From Candidatus Taylorbacteria bacterium RIFCSPHIGHO2_02_FULL_43_32b (GTDB lineage: Bacteria > Patescibacteriota > Minisyncoccia > Phycocordibacterales > 2-02-FULL-43-11), in contig MHRK01000012.1 in assembly GCA_001820955.1 (NCBI GenBank), positions 1 through 37,653 on the forward strand: 37,653 bases of DNA, read 5' to 3'. The position numbers and the translations under genes were made by a program. A model generated the notes under the pieces. It did no database searches, was not told where the DNA came from, and saw only the letters and a program-made list of their open reading frames with translations. Positions 1 to 7,342 of this stretch are shown here, in pieces; within the stretch, counting starts at the first letter, position 1, and each line of letters begins with the position of its first letter.

Positions 1-170
1 TTCCAAAAAATCGGCTCGAACCCCATTCTCAAAGACAAAACGCTTTCATGCAATTGGGGGGAACTTTTTGAATTCACGGCGCATGCAAAGGCGGATTTCA
101 TTTCGGGCAGAGAGCCGTCCGCTTCGCGGACGGCGACCCCTTCTTCATTTTCCGCCGATGTTTCTTTGGG

Positions 171-241
171 TGGACCTACCGGGAGTCGAACCCGGACTTA
201 ATCCATGCCATGGATCCGTCATACCGCTAGACCATAGGCCC
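171..241 (-). tRNA. tRNA-Ala (anticodon GGC)
   Basis: Minus strand GGGCCTATGGTCTAGCGGTATGACGGATCCATGGCATGGATTAAGTCCGGGTTCGACTCCCGGTAGGTCCA. Acceptor GGGCCTA/TAGGTCC with G3:U70, T-stem CCGGG/CCCGG, anticodon loop ATGGCAT. No encoded CCA. Confidence 0.95.
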
Positions 242-336
242 AATATTACTTTGTTCGAAAATCCAACTACGTTAACTCCAAGCGAGGCACGATTGGAATG
301 TGGAACAGTATAACTTTTTTAGCGGAACTCGCAATG

Positions 337-2121
337 CTAGCCTAAAAATCCTCCTGCCTGCAAACTCCACAATTTTTTATACAAACTATTTTCTTTGCGA
401 AGCAAAACCTCATGGCTTCCCTCTTCGACAATCCCGCCATTTTCGATAACGATAATTCGATCCATTTTCTGTATTGTCGATAATCGGTGAGCAATAACAA
501 TTGCCGTCCTACCTTCCATCAAAGTATTTAAGGCGTCCTGAATGAGGGACTCCGAATGCGAATCCAGACTTGACGTGGCCTCATCCAAAACGAGAATCGG
601 CGCATTTTTCAAAATCGCTCTTGCAATGGCGACTCTTTGCCTCTCTCCTCCCGAAAGTTTGATCCCTCTTTCGCCGACATAAGTTTCGTACCCGCCCGGC
701 AAATTCGAGACAAACTCATCACAGTGCGCCAATTTGCCCGCTCTTGTAATTTCCTCCCGACTAGCTTCCCTTTTCCCGTAGCCGATATTAGCGGCAAGAG
801 TACGATGGAAAAGAATCGGATCTTGGGGCACCAAAGAAATGTTATTTCGCAAGCTCTCTTGCGACACGTCCGCGATATTTTGTCCGTCTATTGATATAAA
901 ACCTGAAGTCGGAACGTATAAGCGAAGTAATAAGCGGACAAAAGTTGTTTTTCCAGCACCAGAAGGCCCCACCAAGGCAATTTTCTCTCCGGGCCGAATC
1001 GTAAGGTTAATATTTGTAAGTACATCTCTTGTTTTGTTGAAGCTAAACGACAAATCCTTTAAAACAATCTCCCCGCGATTAACGGTCAAAGTTTTAGCAA
1101 TCTGGCTATCTTTTATTGAGTGAGGCAGGAGCAATATTTCTACCATCTCTTTGGCATCGGCGTAACTTTGAAAAACGTCCCGAACAACTCTTGTCGAATC
1201 CCAAATACGCCTTGAAAGCACGATAATGTAAGCCTGAATAAGTACGAAGACCCCGACTGTTACCAGGCCGTCTCTCCAGTACTTTATCGCAAAATAGAAA
1301 AGCAAAAACTCGATAAAAAATATGGCCGCTCCCTGACAGGCTTCAAATATTGCCGTCAAATCCCAAACAAATCTGGTAGCTCGAGCCTGTTCAACTGTCA
1401 CTTCCTTAAAGTGACGTGATTCTCCACTCAGATTGGAAAACAACTGAATGGTGTTATGATTGGTAATGGTGTCAGCCAAAACGCCGGTAGTTTTTGAATC
1501 TATTTCCGCAACTCGAACGTCATATTTGAATTTCCATATTGAGAATGACACGTTCAGAGTCAGCAAAAACAGCGCCCAAATCAATATGGCGACGGCAATG
1601 GCCGGATGTACAAACCAGACCACGATAATCACGGAAATTACTTGCACAAAAAGCGGAATAACATCGAATGTAAGACGATCGGCAAGGCGCTCGAATGCTC
1701 TTGCAAAGCGGTTAATGCGCTGTACCAGTGAACCGGTGAAATTATTGCTGAAAAAATCGTAAGAATGATTCATCATGTAGTCAAAACATTGCTGTTTCAG
1801 CCTGGCGATGGTGTTTGGCTGAAATATATTGTTGGCGTATGTGAGAAAACGAAACAAAAGCCAAATAACGCCGTTTAAAATTCCAATTAAAACTATTATC
1901 TTAAACAAACTTTCGGCCACCGTATTTTTGTCGCCGCCGGCAGAAATTACGTCAAAAAATTGTTTGTAATAAATCGGAATAACGATGTTCACAACATCAA
2001 CCAAAATTATGGCGATAACCACTACAAAAAACCAGATCTTAAATGGCCGCATGCCACGCCAAAAAGACCGCGCTACATCGGCCAATTTTACTTCGGGATA
2101 TATAATATTTTTACTTCTCAT
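337..2121 (-). CDS. ABC transporter, fused permease/ATP-binding (MsbA/MdlB-type exporter)
   Basis: 594 aa ORF; N-terminal TM segments; Walker A GPSGAGKTT, signature LSGGERQRVAIARA, Walker B ILVLDEATSSLD, H-loop IAHRLST. Confidence 0.95.
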   Translation of the reverse strand: MRSKNIIYPEVKLADVARSFWRGMRPFKIWFFVVVIAIILVDVVNIVIPIYYKQFFDVISAGGDKNTVAESLFKIIVLIGILNGVIWLLFRFLTYANNIFQPNTIARLKQQCFDYMMNHSYDFFSNNFTGSLVQRINRFARAFERLADRLTFDVIPLFVQVISVIIVVWFVHPAIAVAILIWALFLLTLNVSFSIWKFKYDVRVAEIDSKTTGVLADTITNHNTIQLFSNLSGESRHFKEVTVEQARATRFVWDLTAIFEACQGAAIFFIEFLLFYFAIKYWRDGLVTVGVFVLIQAYIIVLSRRIWDSTRVVRDVFQSYADAKEMVEILLLPHSIKDSQIAKTLTVNRGEIVLKDLSFSFNKTRDVLTNINLTIRPGEKIALVGPSGAGKTTFVRLLLRLYVPTSGFISIDGQNIADVSQESLRNNISLVPQDPILFHRTLAANIGYGKREASREEITRAGKLAHCDEFVSNLPGGYETYVGERGIKLSGGERQRVAIARAILKNAPILVLDEATSSLDSHSESLIQDALNTLMEGRTAIVIAHRLSTIQKMDRIIVIENGGIVEEGSHEVLLRKENSLYKKLWSLQAGGFLG

Positions 2122-2159
2122 GATTCTGTACTATCTCATGAGCTAATACAACCGGAAAT

Positions 2160-2223
2160 AATTCCTAATGGGCACCATTGGGAACCCAGAAATTCGAACT
2201 GCCAATGGTGCCCATTAGGAATT
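2160..2223. repeat. 22-bp perfect inverted repeat (AATTCCTAATGGGCACCATTGG / CCAATGGTGCCCATTAGGAATT)
   Basis: Arms at 2160-2181 and 2202-2223; a further copy of the arm lies near 33594-33619. Confidence 0.9.
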
Positions 2224-2307
2224 CAACTAACAAAACGCCGGATTGGATATTCCATAGACTAGACGGCGAGGGAATATGCGAATCGGCAACCTGCCCGCCT
2301 AAACTTT

Positions 2308-2342
2308 TGACATATGGAGAATCGGACTCCCGTCTCCGCAAC
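2308..2342 (-). other. 3' tRNA half A' (anticodon 3' stem TGCGG, T-arm, acceptor 3' strand), partly degenerate
   Basis: Minus TTGCGGAGACGGGAGTCCGATTCTCCATATGTCAA; pairs with 5' half A; TGCGG matches CCGCA of half A. Confidence 0.6.
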
Positions 2343-2365
2343 TCGCCCCGTTAGACGCCGTGATG

Positions 2366-2400
2366 TAGACCTAGCGAGAATCGGACTCGCGTCTCCACAA
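2366..2400 (-). other. 3' tRNA half B' (anticodon 3' stem, variable loop, T-arm, acceptor 3' strand)
   Basis: Minus TTGTGGAGACGCGAGTCCGATTCTCGCTAGGTCTA; T-stem GCGAG/CTCGC; acceptor TAGGTCT pairs over 7 bp with AGGCCTA of half B, including G3:U70. Confidence 0.8.
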
Positions 2401-2417
2401 CTTGCCCGCCAAACTTT

Positions 2418-2488
2418 TGGACTCACCGGGAATCGAACCCGGACCTCGGCAATGCGAATGCCGCGTAATACCATTTTACTATGAGCCC
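2418..2488 (-). tRNA. tRNA-Ala (anticodon CGC)
   Basis: Minus GGGCTCATAGTAAAATGGTATTACGCGGCATTCGCATTGCCGAGGTCCGGGTTCGATTCCCGGTGAGTCCA; G3:U70; anticodon stem CGGCA/TGCCG; loop TTCGCAT. Confidence 0.93.
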
Positions 2489-2515
2489 ATATTGTCAAAA
2501 GTTTAGGCGGGTGAA

Positions 2516-2549
2516 CGAATGTGGCGTCGTACCACTAGACCATAGGCCT
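2516..2549 (-). other. 5' tRNA half B (acceptor 5' strand, D-arm, anticodon 5' stem, loop to position 35)
   Basis: Minus AGGCCTATGGTCTAGTGGTACGACGCCACATTCG; CCACA pairs with TGTGG of B'. Confidence 0.8.
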
Positions 2550-2565
2550 CCTATGCGTCTAACTG

Positions 2566-2639
2566 GGTAAAAATGCGGCGCTGTGCCCCGTATGCAGCTT
2601 TGCTGTCATGCTGGGGTATTACCAATATACTATAAGCCC
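2566..2639 (-). other. 5' tRNA half A with an internal hairpin insertion between D-arm and anticodon stem
   Basis: Minus GGGCTTATAGTATATTGGTAATAC[CCCAGCATGACAGCAAAGCTGCATACGGGGCACAG]CGCCGCATTTTTACC; D-stem GTAT/ATAC intact. Confidence 0.6.
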
Positions 2640-2801
2640 ATTATGCAAATTTGTGGCGGGTGCACGATTGAGATCCGACACAGTGAATACTTTACATTAA
2701 ACAGTCTTATCGAGCAACGAACAAATTTCATGCCAATTGACACAAAGTTGAGAATACTATTCAATATGCGCAGTAGTTCAAACTTCAAACCCATAAAATA
2801 A

Positions 2802-3326
2802 ATGAATGCTCTGTATATTTCATTATTGGCTCTAGTTGCCGTCATCGTATACGTCTTCATAAGCAATCAAAGACGCGAACAGCAAAGCAAAAACGACTGG
2901 AAAAAGGAGGCCGAGAATGCCTGGCGAAAACTACGCCTCGGAGAAATCGAGTACGAAAAGGTTGTGTACGACTTTATATTAGCGTGCCACCTAGCCGGAA
3001 ACATTCCGCGCGAAGAATTAGCAGAAGACGAAGAATTTCTGGAAGCTATACGCCGCGGCGCAAAACTTCAAATCGAGAGTATCGACTTCGAAATCAAACT
3101 ACTTACGCCCGACATCGAAAATGCTATGACTGGCAGAGAAAGTGATGCCGAGGCTTGGGTGGAAATGTTTAGCAAAAAAATCGCCCGATTCGCAGAACTG
3201 TTGCGTTCCCGTAAACATCACATGGCCTATATTGAAAAACCGGAGTTACTGTTCTGCTACGACTCCGACGACCCGCCGGAAAAAAAGGAATCTTTCGTTA
3301 CTAAGCACGAAAATGCGGTTGCGTAA
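2802..3326 (+). CDS. Hypothetical protein with N-terminal TM helix
   Basis: 174 aa ORF; N-terminal hydrophobic segment ISLLALVAVIVYVFI then charged, helical sequence; followed by a strong + strand terminator. Confidence 0.7.
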   Translation: MNALYISLLALVAVIVYVFISNQRREQQSKNDWKKEAENAWRKLRLGEIEYEKVVYDFILACHLAGNIPREELAEDEEFLEAIRRGAKLQIESIDFEIKLLTPDIENAMTGRESDAEAWVEMFSKKIARFAELLRSRKHHMAYIEKPELLFCYDSDDPPEKKESFVTKHENAVA

Positions 3327-3372
3327 AAATCTTGCGTAACACAACGACGCCCGCCGTCGCCCCAAAAACACA

Positions 3373-3399
3373 AAAGAGCAATCGCTTGCTCTTTTTTTT
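3373..3399 (+). terminator. Rho-independent terminator
   Basis: AAGAGCAA-TCGC-TTGCTCTT followed by an uninterrupted T run. Confidence 0.85.
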
Positions 3400-3416
3400 A
3401 TGAAAAAGTCCAAAAA

Positions 3417-4736
3417 CTAGTCTCGTCCTGGAGGAACGTTGCTATTATTATCTGTCGAAGATGCATTTACCCTACTCTCATTCTCCGATTTATTCTTAAC
3501 TTTTTCGGCAGTTGAAGTCGCCTTTAAATCATCGCCATTCTTTTTCTGTTCCTGTTTCGCGACAGAGGTCGTCGAGGTAATAGTAACCGCGCCCATCCCT
3601 TCCTTAAACTTTAAAGTCTCGCCGACAAAAATCAACACTTTGGCTTCTTCCGCCGCCCTCATAGACTCCTTAAATTTTGAAAATGCCGAATGATAATCGC
3701 CGGCTTCATTCTTTTCTTCACCTTCGCTATAAATGTTTTTCGCGGACTGCAATCTCTCCGATGCGTCAGTTTGCAATTTCACCTCAACATCGGAAATTTT
3801 CTGTTCGTAATATTTGCTCACCTCTTCAATTTTATTAAAAGCCGCCCCAGCTTTTCCTTCCGTAGCCTCCTTTAAACCCACGGTCGTACTCGCGATTTTT
3901 ACATCATCGACATCACGCAAAATTCTTTTTTCCGTAACCTCGTTAAGTTTGGATTGCAAAGCGTAATTCACACGAGAAACCGCCGCGTCATTCTCGTCGT
4001 TGTCTCCGGAGAGTCTAATCAGAAGAAGTTCGTGGGCTCTTAAATTTGCTTCCAATTTATTAGCCTCTTCGGCAATTTTGTTGACCACTTTAGTATCGCC
4101 ACTTTGTTTAAGTTCCTCAATCATTCCTTCGGCCAAAAGAGCATGCTTTTCGAAATTTAAACTAATCTGCTCTGCCAAAGCCGGCGTTAATTTGTTCTCT
4201 ATTGCCAAAAATTCGGCCTCAGACAGTCTCTTGCCTACAAGGTCAACACTTAGAGCCACCTCCGATTCATGTGTGAACGCTGCAAGTTTCAAGATTTTTT
4301 CGTTTATATTGATTTTAATCGGATATAAAACGTCACCTGGCAGAGCATTGGCGGCTGCATAAGTTGAACCTCCTCCAATTAAGACAGCGACTGCGAAAAC
4401 ACCGAGAACGGCAGACCTTCCGACCGACAGCTCTCTTTCGAGCAGATCCCTAAATTGTGAAAGCCATTGCTTGTAGCGGTTTTCCTCCGTCTTTCTTACT
4501 ACAGCAGGTAACCTATTTTTTGTATCACGAGTAATCGCTCTTATGCCTTTAGTCGGAAATGAAGAGAGTTCAACTTGTACGCGTTCGGTATATTTAGGTG
4601 ATTGTTTTGGTAAAACATCAACATTGGACTCCAAACGCAGGCGCGACTCAAGATAAACGCGAATCTGCGCTTTTTCCTCTTTGCCGAGAGAAAAACTCTT
4701 GGCATCATCAATAAATTTTTTAAAACTTTTTTTCAT
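3417..4736 (-). CDS. DUF5667-type membrane protein, putative regulator of the adjacent ECF sigma factor
   Basis: 439 aa; cytosolic N-terminal part, one TM segment (AVLGVFAVAVLIGGGSTYAAA) followed by LPGDVLYPIK and a long helical extracytoplasmic region. Confidence 0.7.
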   Translation of the reverse strand: MKKSFKKFIDDAKSFSLGKEEKAQIRVYLESRLRLESNVDVLPKQSPKYTERVQVELSSFPTKGIRAITRDTKNRLPAVVRKTEENRYKQWLSQFRDLLERELSVGRSAVLGVFAVAVLIGGGSTYAAANALPGDVLYPIKININEKILKLAAFTHESEVALSVDLVGKRLSEAEFLAIENKLTPALAEQISLNFEKHALLAEGMIEELKQSGDTKVVNKIAEEANKLEANLRAHELLLIRLSGDNDENDAAVSRVNYALQSKLNEVTEKRILRDVDDVKIASTTVGLKEATEGKAGAAFNKIEEVSKYYEQKISDVEVKLQTDASERLQSAKNIYSEGEEKNEAGDYHSAFSKFKESMRAAEEAKVLIFVGETLKFKEGMGAVTITSTTSVAKQEQKKNGDDLKATSTAEKVKNKSENESRVNASSTDNNSNVPPGRD

Positions 4737-4748
4737 CTTTAACGGGAT

Positions 4749-5276
4749 TCATCCCTTTAACTTTTCCTTAAGTTTTTTTAACGCTCTGTGAATTCTGACC
4801 GAAACAGCGTTCTCAGATTCCCCCATCAATTCCGCAATCTTTTTTACCGAAAGATCGTCCACGTATCTAAGTACGAGTGTGTCTCTCTCCCTGTCCGGAA
4901 ACGTTTTGAACAACAAAATCACGTTAGCCGCCTCAACTTCAAAATCAGTATTTTCTTCTTCTCTCTCCGCTACCTGAAAACCCGCTTCCAAAAGATCGTC
5001 AAGAGATTCGGCCTTCTTCTTCCTCCAATGATCAATGATTAAATTATTGGCCACGTGATACAAAAAAGCTCGAACATTCCTGACAGCTTCTCCCTCGGTG
5101 CTAACATACTTCCAGTATCTCAAAAAAGTCTCCTGAGTAACATCCTTCGCTTCATCTCTATCACTAAGGCGCATTAAGGAATGCCTAAAAATCACGTCAG
5201 CATAGGTGTCATACGCCTCCAAAAAAGCCTTCTCTTGTTCTTTATTTCTAGTCATATAGACGATTAACAAAGGCAA
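4749..5276 (-). CDS. RNA polymerase sigma-70 family (ECF) sigma factor
   Basis: Region 2 (RDEAKDVTQETFLRYWKYV, AFLYHVANNLIIDHWRKKK) and region 4 (RERDTLVLRYVDDLSVKKIAELMGESENAVSVRIHRALKKLK). Confidence 0.92.
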   Translation of the reverse strand: MPLLIVYMTRNKEQEKAFLEAYDTYADVIFRHSLMRLSDRDEAKDVTQETFLRYWKYVSTEGEAVRNVRAFLYHVANNLIIDHWRKKKAESLDDLLEAGFQVAEREEENTDFEVEAANVILLFKTFPDRERDTLVLRYVDDLSVKKIAELMGESENAVSVRIHRALKKLKEKLKG

Positions 5277-5343
5277 ATCTTTCTTCCGTCGTGGTCAATT
5301 TTACCACTTTTTGCTGTTTCCGCGTGAATCACCGACCCTGAAA

Positions 5344-5691
5344 TTACGCGCTAAGCATCAAAACGGAACGTTTTACTGCAACAAAACCGTATGCCCACAA
5401 AATGGGCAACCATAGAGGCATCAGACCAAATAAGGTGACCCGATTGAAAGTCTCAACGCCAGTGCTAATAAACAGGGACTCAGAAACAATCATTATGAAA
5501 AATCCAAATGTAAGGACGAGCAAATCGTTTTTTTCTTTCTTAAAAAGAAAAGCGATTACAATAATAACGATGTATATGGTCGTAAGAAGATAATCATTTG
5601 GGACAATATAGAAACTCCCATCTTTTAGACTTCTTATTATATAACAGTAATACATATTGAGATTATCCCACTTCGCTCTACAGTTTTGCAA
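5344..5691 (-). CDS. Small membrane protein; N-terminus carries a truncated GIY-YIG-like segment
   Basis: MYYCYIIRSLKDGSFYI resembles the start of GIY-YIG nucleases, then switches to VPNDYLLTTIYIVIIVIAFLFKK... with several TM helices. Confidence 0.5.
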   Translation of the reverse strand: MQNCRAKWDNLNMYYCYIIRSLKDGSFYIVPNDYLLTTIYIVIIVIAFLFKKEKNDLLVLTFGFFIMIVSESLFISTGVETFNRVTLFGLMPLWLPILWAYGFVAVKRSVLMLSA

Positions 5692-5889
5692 ATTAAATTT
5701 GCTTGGGTGCTATGATGCTTGCACCGCGAAGCTTTTGAGACTTTGCGAAAAAGCGAAGTGGTGGACTACATAAGAGCCTATTGGAACCAAATTGTAACAG
5801 AGTTACACCAGTGGAAACAACTAATGGCATCATTTGAACCCTCAAATGACTGATTTTGTTAATATCCAAAAAAACAGATCTTTTAATTA

Positions 5890-5928
5890 TGAAAAGGCCG
5901 TACCCACTTTCAAGCTGGTACGGCCTTT
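5890..5928 (-). terminator. Terminator-like 12-bp hairpin downstream of purM
   Basis: AAAGGCCGTACC...GGTACGGCCTTT, with a short T run on the minus strand. Confidence 0.65.
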
Positions 5929-5935
5929 GAACGTC

Positions 5936-7036
5936 TCAACGAACAGACAGGGTGTCACCTATGTATTCCAAACCCTTCGGATTGATGATGACTTTCTTGT
6001 CGCCGTCTTCAATGTGTCCGGCAACAAACGCACGCAGACCGAGTTTCTTGGCGACAGCAATCACTTGATTCGCTTCTGCTTCGGGTACATAGAGAGCATA
6101 TCCAGCGCCCATGTTGAGATTTCCGTACGCCTCCCTATCATCGACTGGCCCAAATTTCTGCAAAAAGTCGAAAATTGGGAGTTGGGTGGGAAGTTCTTCA
6201 ATCACATAGGTAAACGACTGCGTCGCCCGCATGAGCTTGCGCCAGCCGTGGCCAGTGACATTGACTGCGTAGTGAATGTCGATGCCAGCGTTGAGGCAAT
6301 CTTCGACGAGCCCGACATAGATGTGCGTCGGGTCGAGAAGGGTCTCACCGTAGGTGCAGATGCCAATCTTCGTGAGATAGCCCATGGGTAGCTTGTCCGC
6401 GATCTTCCGCGCCAGCGTGAGTCCATTGGCATGAATGCCGGAACTCTCGATGATGACGATAGCATCGCCGTGCTCAATCTTTCCGATGATCAGACGTTCT
6501 TTCGGTTTGATTATACCGATCGCCGAGCCGGAAAGTACGACTGCATTCGGAGCCACAATGTCTTTAAGGGTTGGCGTTTCGCCGCCGCCCCAGACGCAAC
6601 GAGCCATGTCACAGGCTTTCTTCCAGCCGTTCACAAGATCCCGAGTGCGCTTTTCGTCATTGAACCAATCGGAATTCCCGACCGCGAGATGCATGGCAAC
6701 CGAAAGTGGCAAGGCGCCGAGCGTGACGAGATCGTTGACGATCATGGCCACTGTATCTTGTGCAATCTGATCGTAATACGACTTGCCGGTTAAAGCATAC
6801 ATCGCATCGGCAACCAGGTTTTTGGTGCCAAGGCCTTCTTCAACATGAGCGAAGTAGCTTTTGGCCGCTTCGATGAGATAGGCGCTTTCGCCACGACTCG
6901 GTTCAAATTCCCGAAACTCGCCGCCGTTGAGACGATTGATGTTTCCGGCCGTTTCCCTTCCGGCAATCTGTGCCATACGTTTGAATGGATCCATTGCGTC
7001 ATAGTTAACGCCGGTACTCGCGTAAGTCATATTCAT
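5936..7036 (-). CDS. purM: Phosphoribosylformylglycinamidine cyclo-ligase (AIR synthase)
   Basis: 366 aa; YASTGVNYDAMDPFKR, GIHANGLTLAR, NLNMGAGYALYVPE are PurM-type motifs. Confidence 0.88.
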   Translation of the reverse strand: MNMTYASTGVNYDAMDPFKRMAQIAGRETAGNINRLNGGEFREFEPSRGESAYLIEAAKSYFAHVEEGLGTKNLVADAMYALTGKSYYDQIAQDTVAMIVNDLVTLGALPLSVAMHLAVGNSDWFNDEKRTRDLVNGWKKACDMARCVWGGGETPTLKDIVAPNAVVLSGSAIGIIKPKERLIIGKIEHGDAIVIIESSGIHANGLTLARKIADKLPMGYLTKIGICTYGETLLDPTHIYVGLVEDCLNAGIDIHYAVNVTGHGWRKLMRATQSFTYVIEELPTQLPIFDFLQKFGPVDDREAYGNLNMGAGYALYVPEAEANQVIAVAKKLGLRAFVAGHIEDGDKKVIINPKGLEYIGDTLSVR

Positions 7037-7245
7037 TTATTGCTCCTATTCTGTTGTGTGTGTTCTATAACTCCTGGGGCAATATTACTCAACTTTGTTT
7101 GCAAAGCAAACGAAAAATGACTTTCCGTGTTTTCACAAAATAAACCCATACAATCCTGAAACTAAATTTGGAACCGCCAAACTAGGGTTTATTTACGAAC
7201 TAAATGAAAAATCCGAGGCTGCTAAACCCCAGATTTTGCTTAATT

Positions 7246-7318
7246 TGGACCCTACCGGGATCGAACCGGTCACCTCCACATTGCAAATGTGGCGCTCTAC
7301 CAGATGAGCTAAGGGCCC
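7246..7318 (-). tRNA. tRNA-Ala (anticodon TGC)
   Basis: Minus GGGCCCTTAGCTCATCTGGTAGAGCGCCACATTTGCAATGTGGAGGTGACCGGTTCGATCCCGGTAGGGTCCA; G3:U70; anticodon loop TTTGCAA. Confidence 0.96.
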
Positions 7319-7342
7319 GTATTTAAAGTTTTTGGTGGTGAA

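Noticed and set aside
100-160. GCCGTCCGC-TTC-GCGGACGGC hairpin near the left edge as a terminator
   Set aside because: Strong stem but no T run on either strand; role unclear.
68-313. 81-aa ORF on the + strand
   Set aside because: Runs antisense through tRNA-Ala(GGC); no family resemblance.
2281-2670. Group I or group II intron as explanation for the interrupted tRNA
   Set aside because: The interruption (~115 nt) is largely an intact tRNA plus complementary arms; no room for a group I/II catalytic core was seen.
2259-2866. ORFs 2259-2498 (-), 2583-2801 (+), 2630-2866 (-)
   Set aside because: They overlap the tRNA island or the start of the 2802 ORF and consist of translated tRNA/half-tRNA sequence.
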